Shown here: positions 1 through 5,376 of the stretch, piece by piece
How the letters are laid out: each line of letters starts with the position of its first letter
How positions within the stretch are numbered: the first letter of the stretch is position 1
Notes under the pieces: generated by a model
What the model was told of the DNA's origin: nothing
Seen by the model: only the letters and a program-made list of their open reading frames with translations
Databases searched by the model: none
Source of the DNA: Opitutia bacterium
Lineage (GTDB): Bacteria; Verrucomicrobiota; Verrucomicrobiia; Opitutales; Opitutaceae
Length of the DNA stretch: 6,920 bases
Direction of reading: 5' to 3'
NCBI GenBank assembly: GCA_003157575.1
Contig: PMKA01000229.1
Location: forward strand, 1 to 6,920
Made by a program: the position numbers and the translations under genes

Positions 1-1130
1 CGTGTCCGGTCCCGCAGCTCCGGCCATGCTTGCGTCCGCCGCAGCGCCTCCGCGCCGACCACCGACAGGGGAGGGTGTTGCAGCCCCTGGTCCGGCAAGG
101 TCCTCATCCAGGCGACGGCCTCCGCGCTTCGTCCGACCTGATTCAGCCAGCCGATGAGCTGGGTTGCCGCATTGGGAGTGACGGCATGGTTCTTTTCCAG
201 GATGGCGAGGGCTTCCGCAAAACGCTGTTCATCGGACATCGACAGCGCGGCCAGGCAGTTCGGCATGTCGCCGACGGTGCAGCCTGGATTTGTCCGCAGC
301 GCCTCGGCCCACCTCAGCATCGCCGGCCGCTCATGCCGGGCGAACGCATCCGCAAGCAACGCGCGCGCCGCGGCCGCGCCCCATTCCCTGTCCGTCGTCC
401 ACTTTTCCAGCAAATCCAGTCCCCGTTGCCGTTCCTCCGCACGGGTCGAATTCAACAGGACGATCGACAGGGGAACTTCGTCCACCGCGCCCGGTCCGTC
501 GAGCCGGAGCGCAGCCTCAAAATGGTCCTTTGCGTCGGTGAGTTGAACCCGCCTTCGCGCAAGTTCTCCCAGCAGACGCTGTGCCCATGCGGAGCCTGCC
601 GCCGCTTCGCCGGACAGGCTGGACAGGGCGCGATCCGCTTCTTCCGACATGTCGGCCTGCAAGGCGGCCGCCGCCCATTCCAACACGAACCTCGGATCTC
701 CCGCTGCGAGCTTGGCCGCGTGGCGGGCGTGTTCGACCGCCTCCGCCTTCCTGCCGCGCAAACGGGCGACCTCTGCGGCGAGGCGCCACGTCTCCGCTCG
801 TTCCGGAGCGGCGATCACGGCGTTTTGCACGGCCTCCGCTGCATATTCCAGCCGGCCGGCGCTGATCCACTGGCGGGCCATGGCGATGGCGTTTCGTTCA
901 ACCCACCACGGATAGACCCAAACAAGCAACGCCCCGGTCACGAGGGCTGCCGCGAGAAGGCTGTAGAGTGTCCAACGCAGCGCCTTCTGCGTCTCCAGGA
1001 GATCGAGCAGGCGCCACCATCGATCGCGGAGGTCGAACGTCCGGAACCATGCGCTCCATCGCCTCAATTTCGAAGCGGATGGCGATTCCAGGTTTTTGTC
1101 AGGCTCCAGATCGGCGGGTTGATGGCTCAT
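1..1130 (-). CDS. Membrane-anchored TPR-like repeat protein (partial, runs off left edge)
   Basis: The minus strand is open without a stop from an ATG at 1130 to the window edge: 376 codons plus two bases, so the C-terminus is missing. Residues 1-50 are hydrophilic and rich in Arg and Trp. Residues about 55-75 form one hydrophobic helix (SLLAAALVTGALLVW), flanked by K49/R52 and followed by YPWW. From about residue 82 the protein is a series of amphipathic Ala/Leu helix pairs, such as AGRLEYAAEAVQNAVIAAPE and GRKAEAVEHARHAAKLAAGD, with the spacing and small-residue pattern of TPR repeats. I infer an inner-membrane protein with a TPR scaffold, probably mediating protein contacts; no catalytic motif is visible and I do not recognise a named family. 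An AAGGGA lies about 10 bases before the ATG. Codon use is typical of the other genes here, and the long plus-strand frame opposite is Arg/Pro-rich shadow. It lies 144 bases beyond the lipoprotein gene on the same strand and may have its own promoter. Confidence 0.85.
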   Translation of the reverse strand, partial: MSHQPADLEPDKNLESPSASKLRRWSAWFRTFDLRDRWWRLLDLLETQKALRWTLYSLLAAALVTGALLVWVYPWWVERNAIAMARQWISAGRLEYAAEAVQNAVIAAPERAETWRLAAEVARLRGRKAEAVEHARHAAKLAAGDPRFVLEWAAAALQADMSEEADRALSSLSGEAAAGSAWAQRLLGELARRRVQLTDAKDHFEAALRLDGPGAVDEVPLSIVLLNSTRAEERQRGLDLLEKWTTDREWGAAAARALLADAFARHERPAMLRWAEALRTNPGCTVGDMPNCLAALSMSDEQRFAEALAILEKNHAVTPNAATQLIGWLNQVGRSAEAVAWMRTLPDQGLQHPPLSVVGAEALRRTQAWPELRDRT

Positions 1131-1274
1131 CTTTCGGCGCTTCCCTTGAAGGCGACTGTGAGACTGGAGGGGTGAAGCCGAAAAGCAAAGCTGTCTTTTC
1201 CTGAATGGGCGCGCTCCCGAATCAGTCTGGCCGGGCTTTCCCGGGGGGAAAGAAGCCGTGCCCGGAAGCTTCCG
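1131..1274. other. Spacer between lipoprotein and TPR-protein genes
   Basis: This 144-base gap lies between two minus-strand genes. It holds the two-tier hairpin at 1231-1265 close to the lipoprotein stop. It also holds a weaker inverted repeat, GAAAAG at 1180-1185 with CTTTTC at 1195-1200. The promoter of the TPR-protein gene could lie here, but I find no convincing -35/-10 pair. Confidence 0.5.
1231..1265 (-). terminator. Two-tier hairpin after lipoprotein gene, possible operon terminator
   Basis: CTTTCCC (1236-1242) and GGGAAAG (1246-1252) form a perfect 7-bp stem with a 3-base loop. CCGGG (1231-1235) and CCCGG (1261-1265) add an outer 5-bp stem, leaving an 8-base bulge. On the minus strand the structure begins 9 bases after the lipoprotein stop, the expected place for a terminator of the regulator-kinase-lipoprotein operon. 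No U-rich tract follows, so it could be a 3'-end stabiliser or an inefficient terminator rather than a classical intrinsic one. Confidence 0.4.
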
Positions 1275-1505
1275 TCAGTTCCCCGCCGGCCGGAACGTCA
1301 CCTCCCGGGCTGCGGCCTCTGATTCTTTAAGAGCCTCTTTGAACGCCGTCCGGTCCTCTTCGTTCGGCTCCAAAACATAGACGATGTGCCCGTCCTTCCA
1401 ATGCGAGCCGATGACTCTCCGCCCGTTCATATACTGGGGGTTTTGGCAGGCGCCGAGCGTCAGCAGAAAGAGCGAAAACGCGGCTGTTCCCATTGGGTGC
1501 TTCAT
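1275..1505 (-). CDS. Small predicted lipoprotein, 76 aa
   Basis: The protein begins MKHPMGTAAFSLFLLTLGACQ, which reads as a type II signal peptide: Lys near the N-terminus, a short hydrophobic core, and the lipobox LGAC with Cys20 as the lipidation site. Gln at +2 would favour outer-membrane sorting under the usual rule. The mature part is only about 57 residues, beginning QNPQYMNGRRVIG, with a probable helix at about 49-68 rich in Glu and Ala. The frame is open further upstream to 1673, but that extension lies inside the kinase gene and is Arg/Pro-rich. The ATG at 1505 instead has AGAAGGG 8 bases before it and gives a proper signal peptide, so I chose it. It starts 28 bases after the kinase stop, consistent with co-transcription. 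I do not recognise the family. A periplasmic accessory to the two-component system is possible but is only suggested by position. Confidence 0.75.
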   Translation of the reverse strand: MKHPMGTAAFSLFLLTLGACQNPQYMNGRRVIGSHWKDGHIVYVLEPNEEDRTAFKEALKESEAAAREVTFRPAGN

Positions 1506-1533
1506 TCGGGTTGCCCTTCTTGGCGTCGATTGT

Positions 1534-4311
1534 TCAGTGTGAACGCGGGGGCGGCAATGGCGCGGTCGTCCCCGTCGCCGCGCATATCGCGTTGACGAGG
1601 GTCTCGGTCGGGCCGCTCTTGGGCAGGCAGTCGACCGCACCCGCCTCACGCATGGAATCGAAGGTGACATCATCTGCGTGCATGGTCAACCCGATCACCT
1701 TGATTTGGGGCCAGCTCGCGACGATCCGCCGGGTGGCGGCCATCCCGTCGAGCTTGGGCATGCTTACGTCCATGATGACGACATGCGGTTGAAGGGCACC
1801 TGCCAGGGTGACGGCCTCCTGCCCGTCTGCCGCCATGCCGACGACCTCGATTCCCGGGCGGTTGTGGAGAATCATGGAAAGACCTTCGCGCACGATCTTG
1901 TGGTCGTCAGCCAGCAGCACGCGGATCGTGGGGTGAGCCGCCTGCCTGGGTGGGCGCGGGGCGCGATGCGCGGCCGGCTCCGCACGGGGCTCCACGCGCG
2001 GGTGGCCGGCTGGCGGGGCAGCGGGGGCGGTTACAGCGGGTCGTCCGCCCGGCAGGGGAACGACCAGGCGGAAACGGGCTCCGCCGCCAGGCTTGCCCTC
2101 CACATCCATCCGCCCGCCGACAAATGCGAGGCGTTCCCGGATGCCGAAGAGTCCGAACCCCATGCTCGATATGCGGCCCTCCATTTCGTGAACGGGACCG
2201 ATCCCGCGGCCCCGGTCGCTCACCAGAATCGCCACATGCCTGTCGGCTGTCACGCGCATCCGCACGCCGGCCCGCTTCACGCCGGAATGCTTGATTACAT
2301 TGAACAGGAGTTCGCGTACCGACTGGAAAAGCAGCACCTTGACGTCATGCTCCAACGCCTCGACGGACGCATTCGCGTCGACCCGCACCACCAGCCCATG
2401 CTTCTCGTTCATCCACTGCCCGAGCCATTTCAGGCCCGCCACCAGGCCGTGTTCGTGCAGCACCGCCGGACTGAGTTCGTGGCTGAGCCCGCGCGCAATG
2501 TCATTCGATTCGCTGATCAGAGCCTCGATTCTCAGGAGGTCATCGGTGAGTGCGCGGGCCTCCCTCCGCTCGCGGACCGCCTCAAGACGCAGACGGGCTG
2601 CGACCAGCAATTGCTGAAGTTCGTCATGGAGGATCTGTGCGATCCGCCGCCGTTCGCGCTCCTCCGATTGCGTCAGCTCCGCGGCGAGCGCGCGCAACTG
2701 GACGGTGCGTTCGGCGACACGCGCCTCCAGCTCGGAATGGGCCGCCTGCAGCGCCTCCTCCACGTGTTTTCTCCCGGTTATGTCCTGCATTGTCACCAGG
2801 GCCATCGGCCGGCCGCGGAGGTCGAGCCGGAGGGCTGACACGAGGAACGTGCGGTCCACCTCGCCGTCGTCAGCGGCAAAGGGCAGGGTGACCTCAACCT
2901 GCTGCCGGCTGCTCCCGGTCTGCACCGCGGTGGCGATCGTGCTGCGCAGGGCGCAGTGGCCGCAGCTGGGCCCAAAGCCGCAGCCTCTTGGGTCGTCGGC
3001 CGACCGCAGGCAGCGCAACGCCTCGCCCGAGGCCCGTCCGAAAAGGTCCGTGACGCTGCGGCCGGCGAACCTCGCGGCCTCCTTGTTGGCCTTGTGGACC
3101 CGCCGGTCGGCATCCACAAGGAGGATGATGAGCGGCGCATTCTCATAGATTGCGGCCAGCTCATGTTCCTGATCCCGACGCGCCTGTTCCACCTCCGCGT
3201 GCGCGCGCCGCAACCGCAGGGCGCTGACGCCGTATCGCACGTCGTCAGCCAGCTCCGAAAGGAGGTTCACCTCCTCGGGTGTGAATGGGGAGGGCTCCCG
3301 CGAATAGATGGTGATCGCGCCCATGCCCCGGCCTTCGTCCATCAGCGGGACCGCTATCGAGGACATGAAGCCCCGCTGAAGCGCCTCCTCGCGCCACGGA
3401 GCGAAATCAGGATCCGTCCTCATGTTCGGACATCCGGCTGGCCTTCCCGTGCGGATCGCCATGCCGGTGGGGCCGCGTCCCCGTTCGGTGTCCGCCCATG
3501 TCACCCGCAGCCGGTCAAGGTACCCTTCGTCGAAACCCGCCTGCGCGACCCGTCGGACGGTTTTCGCAGAATCGTCGAGTGCAAACCCGATCCACACCAT
3601 GGAGTGCCCGCAGTCCCGCACGATGATCTGGCAAACCTCGTTGAGGTATGCCGATTCGTCGGTGGCGCGCATCATGGCCTGGCTGCTGGCGCTGAGAGCC
3701 TTGAGCGTCCGGTTGAGCCGCTGGAGCTCAGTTTCCCGTCTCTTGCCTCCTTTGATGTCCGTCTTCAGTCCGGCGTTTGTGGCCTCGAGCTCGGCGGTCC
3801 GTGCGCGGATCAGGTCCTCAAGATGATCGCGATAGCGCGCCAGCTCCGCCTCGGCGCGGTTGCGTTCCGTGACGTCGCGCATGGCCGCGAACGCGCCCTG
3901 GACCCCTCCTGTCTCGTCCCGGTAGACCTCCGCGTTGCAGAGCACGTCGATGGTGCTGCCCGAAACGTGGCGCATCGTGAGCGGGTAGTCCCGCACGAAC
4001 CCCGCGCGCAGGACCAGCCGGCACCCGGCGTCCGCCCGCTCCCGCTCCACAAAATGCGCGGAGAAATCCGTCCCTATCAGCTGATCTGACGGGATGCCGG
4101 TGGCGTTTTCCGTCGCCTTGTTCACGTCCGTGATCCTGCCCGCGGTGTTGATCGTCACCAGCGGGTCCGGCGAGTGTTCGTAGAATGCCTCGATCAATCG
4201 CGATTTCCCGCGCACCGTGCCGCCTCCTCCGGCCAGGGGTTGTCCCCCGTTTCCATTCGTCCCGGACGGCGCCTCCTTCTGTTCCTGGCGCATGGCGGTC
4301 AGACGTCGCAT
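1534..4311 (-). CDS. Hybrid histidine kinase: PAS-GAF-PAS-HisKA_3-HATPase-REC
   Basis: A 925-residue, apparently soluble sensor kinase. Order: PAS 1 at about 38-150, ending in the S-box-like AAMRDVTERNRAE; a coiled coil at 150-205; GAF at about 206-365; PAS 2 at about 385-515, ending VTMQDITGRKHVEEA; a coiled coil at 515-550; HisKA_3 dimerisation with ERERRRIAQILHDELQQ, His562 being the expected phosphoacceptor; HATPase with N-box ELLFNVIKHS (Asn671), G1 box SDRGRGIG (Asp699) and G2 box GFGLFGIRERL. A Pro/Ala/Arg-rich linker (about 755-793) joins a NarL-type receiver (about 795-912) with Asp802/Asp803, phosphoacceptor Asp848 (VIMDVSMPKLDG), Thr876 and Lys898, all intact. No DNA-binding domain follows the receiver. 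Kinase and receiver should therefore both be active. PAS 2 holds four clustered cysteines. No transmembrane segment is seen, so the signal is probably cytoplasmic. The ATG at 4311 overlaps the regulator by 13 bases. Another ATG at 4293 lies 5 bases after the regulator stop. Neither has a clear ribosome site, so translational coupling is likely and the start is uncertain by six residues. Confidence 0.96.
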   Translation of the reverse strand: MRRLTAMRQEQKEAPSGTNGNGGQPLAGGGGTVRGKSRLIEAFYEHSPDPLVTINTAGRITDVNKATENATGIPSDQLIGTDFSAHFVERERADAGCRLVLRAGFVRDYPLTMRHVSGSTIDVLCNAEVYRDETGGVQGAFAAMRDVTERNRAEAELARYRDHLEDLIRARTAELEATNAGLKTDIKGGKRRETELQRLNRTLKALSASSQAMMRATDESAYLNEVCQIIVRDCGHSMVWIGFALDDSAKTVRRVAQAGFDEGYLDRLRVTWADTERGRGPTGMAIRTGRPAGCPNMRTDPDFAPWREEALQRGFMSSIAVPLMDEGRGMGAITIYSREPSPFTPEEVNLLSELADDVRYGVSALRLRRAHAEVEQARRDQEHELAAIYENAPLIILLVDADRRVHKANKEAARFAGRSVTDLFGRASGEALRCLRSADDPRGCGFGPSCGHCALRSTIATAVQTGSSRQQVEVTLPFAADDGEVDRTFLVSALRLDLRGRPMALVTMQDITGRKHVEEALQAAHSELEARVAERTVQLRALAAELTQSEERERRRIAQILHDELQQLLVAARLRLEAVRERREARALTDDLLRIEALISESNDIARGLSHELSPAVLHEHGLVAGLKWLGQWMNEKHGLVVRVDANASVEALEHDVKVLLFQSVRELLFNVIKHSGVKRAGVRMRVTADRHVAILVSDRGRGIGPVHEMEGRISSMGFGLFGIRERLAFVGGRMDVEGKPGGGARFRLVVPLPGGRPAVTAPAAPPAGHPRVEPRAEPAAHRAPRPPRQAAHPTIRVLLADDHKIVREGLSMILHNRPGIEVVGMAADGQEAVTLAGALQPHVVIMDVSMPKLDGMAATRRIVASWPQIKVIGLTMHADDVTFDSMREAGAVDCLPKSGPTETLVNAICAATGTTAPLPPPRSH
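2953..3012 (-). other. Four-cysteine motif in the kinase's second PAS domain
   Basis: This segment encodes kinase residues 434-453, with Cys434, Cys444, Cys450 and Cys453 (spacing C-x9-C-x5-C-x2-C), including GCGFGPSCGHC. Such spacing within a PAS domain is compatible with binding a metal or iron-sulfur cluster, or with disulfide switching. The NreB oxygen sensor, also a HisKA_3 kinase, uses a four-cysteine PAS domain with different spacing to hold an iron-sulfur cluster. Cofactor binding here is inference only. Confidence 0.6.
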
Positions 4312-4961
4312 TCGATCGCGCCGGACGAAATGGCATATCGAGTGAGCCCGGCGGTGTCGTGAATCCCGAGCTTGTTCATCATCTGCTGGCGGTGCTTGTC
4401 GACCGTCTTGATGCTGATGCCGAGCTCCGAGGCGATCTGCTTGTTGGGAGCGCCTTCGGCCACGAGCTGGAGCACCTCCTCCTCCCTCGGCGTCAGCGCC
4501 GGCTGCGGTTTCCCCTGGGCAAAGCCCTCCTGGCGCGCCTTCCTGCCGATCTGCACCAGGCGCTTCGTAATCGCCGGACTGAAAGACGTCTTTCCGGCGC
4601 CCACCTCCCGGATCGCCTGCAGCAGAATCTGGCCGGAGCTCTGTTTCTCAACGAAACCCCTGGCGCCCGCCGCCACCATCCGGGCGACATACTCGTCATC
4701 GCTGCGCGCGGAAAGGGCGAGGATCTTCGCAGCGGGATTGTCGAGGAGGATCTGGCGCGTGGCCTCGCACCCGTTGAGCTTCGGCATGGCGACATCCATG
4801 ACGATCACTGACGGCTGGAGTTTCACGGCCAGATCCACCGCCTCCCTGCCGGTCTTCGCCTCTCCCACAACCTGGAGATCCTCTGCGGTCTTGAGAAAAG
4901 CCCGCAGCCCTTCGCGGACAACTGCGTGGTCTTCAGCCAGCAAGAGCGTGAGTAGCTTCAT
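4299..4961 (-). CDS. NarL/FixJ-family response regulator (REC-HTH_LuxR)
   Basis: A 220-residue transcriptional regulator. The receiver domain (residues 1-120) has acidic Glu10/Asp11, phosphoacceptor Asp56 in VIVMDVAMPKLNG, Ser84 at the Thr/Ser switch position and Lys106. After a linker, a LuxR-type helix-turn-helix occupies about 155-215, with LTPREEEVLQLVAEG, then NKQIASELGISIKTVDKHR, the last stretch containing the recognition helix. Length and order match the NarL/FixJ family exactly. The frame extends upstream to an ATG at 4994, but the receiver's first strand begins at MKLLTLLLAEDH, so I take the ATG at 4961; its Shine-Dalgarno sequence is weak. The gene's end overlaps the kinase start, making the kinase its presumed phosphodonor. 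It is first in the operon and divergent from the sigma factor gene, so autoregulation or control of that gene from the shared intergenic region is possible. Confidence 0.96.
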   Translation of the reverse strand: MKLLTLLLAEDHAVVREGLRAFLKTAEDLQVVGEAKTGREAVDLAVKLQPSVIVMDVAMPKLNGCEATRQILLDNPAAKILALSARSDDEYVARMVAAGARGFVEKQSSGQILLQAIREVGAGKTSFSPAITKRLVQIGRKARQEGFAQGKPQPALTPREEEVLQLVAEGAPNKQIASELGISIKTVDKHRQQMMNKLGIHDTAGLTRYAISSGAIECDV

Positions 4962-5080
4962 GGAGTGGAGTGATGGCCGTGCCACCAGCCTCAAGCGGAT
5001 CGAGTTGCTGGAATGCTGTGATCGCGCGTTGTCCGAGACAATCGCGAAATTCCCTTTTCAACCGGTCGGGGCATACTGTG

Positions 5081-5093
5081 CCTCCCGGGGAGG
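5081..5093. repeat. Perfect inverted repeat CCTCCC-G-GGGAGG
   Basis: Two 6-base arms surround one central base. The site lies 120 bases upstream of the regulator start and about 285 upstream of the sigma factor start. A dimeric regulator, for example the neighbouring NarL-type protein, could bind such a site. The 1-base spacer rules out a normal RNA hairpin loop unless the stem frays. It could be chance in GC-rich DNA. Confidence 0.3.
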
Positions 5094-5249
5094 TGGCATC
5101 GCTCATGGTAGGAAAACACCGTATATCAAAAATTCACGCCTGCGGTTATCTTCTTGCCCCGTGAGCCAGACCCCTCTGACAACGCGGTGCCGCCAGGAAG
5201 AAGGCCCGGGATACGACATCCGGTGTGTCTTCCCCGCCGCCTTTTGGGT

Positions 5250-5262
5250 CGGAACAATTCCG
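5250..5262. repeat. Inverted repeat CGGAA-CAA-TTCCG
   Basis: Two perfect 5-base arms flank a 3-base centre, 115 bases before the sigma factor start codon. The size and symmetry are operator-like, but I do not recognise the motif and only one copy is seen in the window. Confidence 0.25.
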
Positions 5263-5346
5263 CTCGTGGCAGTTGAGCCGGGCGGCTCCCCACAACCCCG
5301 CCGCCAGTCCGACCAGGACATTGGGAGGACCCAGGTCTTCAGTGTC

Positions 5347-5370
5347 CCCGCGTGACGGCGGGTTTAATTT
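5347..5370 (+). promoter_or_regulatory. Hairpin with T-rich tail just before the sigma factor start
   Basis: CCCGC (5347-5351) and GCGGG (5358-5362) form a 5-bp stem with a 6-base loop, followed by TTTAATTT and then the ATG 6 bases later. It resembles a weak intrinsic terminator or an initiation-region hairpin on the sigma factor messenger. No Shine-Dalgarno sequence is present, so this structure occupies the region a ribosome would load onto. A regulatory role is inference. Confidence 0.3.
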
Positions 5371-5376
5371 ACCTCC

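Larger units (their letters stand above)
4962..5376. promoter_or_regulatory. Divergent intergenic region between regulator and sigma factor genes
   Basis: 415 bases separate the starts of the minus-strand regulator operon and the plus-strand sigma gene, so at least one promoter in each direction is expected. Open frames here are Arg/Pro/Ser-rich, lack recognisable domains and look like chance in GC-rich DNA. A locally AT-richer patch at about 5104-5155 (including GTATATCAAAAATTC) is the best candidate promoter zone. No -35/-10 pair fits well: TATATC at 5122-5127 has no match 17 bases upstream, and the minus-strand TTGAAA at about 5055-5060 lacks a good -10. Three inverted repeats are listed separately. 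Confidence 0.5.

Noticed and set aside
30..1175. Long plus-strand open frame (381 codons)
   Set aside because: It lies opposite the minus-strand TPR-protein gene, which is open to the window edge and has a membrane helix and repeats. The plus-strand product is Arg/Pro/Gly-rich without domains, as expected of an antisense shadow in GC-rich DNA.
1180..1200. GAAAAG/CTTTTC inverted repeat as a terminator
   Set aside because: The stem is AT-rich and only 6 bp, with a 9-base loop and no U-tract. The hairpin at 1231-1265 is a better candidate.
1678..2838. Long plus-strand open frame (386 codons)
   Set aside because: It is antisense to the kinase core and receiver, whose catalytic motifs are complete. 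The product has no recognisable domain.
2956..4089. Long plus-strand open frame (377 codons)
   Set aside because: It is antisense to the PAS and GAF domains of the kinase, with composition typical of a reversed GC-rich gene.
5122..5127. TATATC as a -10 element for the sigma factor gene
   Set aside because: The hexamer 17 bases upstream is TCGCTC, no extended -10 is present, and a leader of more than 240 bases would follow.
5122..5136. Possible IHF site (TATCAAAAATTC)
   Set aside because: The WATCAA half matches, but the required TTR is not at the correct spacing.
4372..5355. Plus-strand open frame (327 codons) crossing the regulator and the intergenic region
   Set aside because: Most of it is opposite a canonical NarL/FixJ regulator. 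The remainder is Ser/Arg/Pro-rich without homology that I can recognise.
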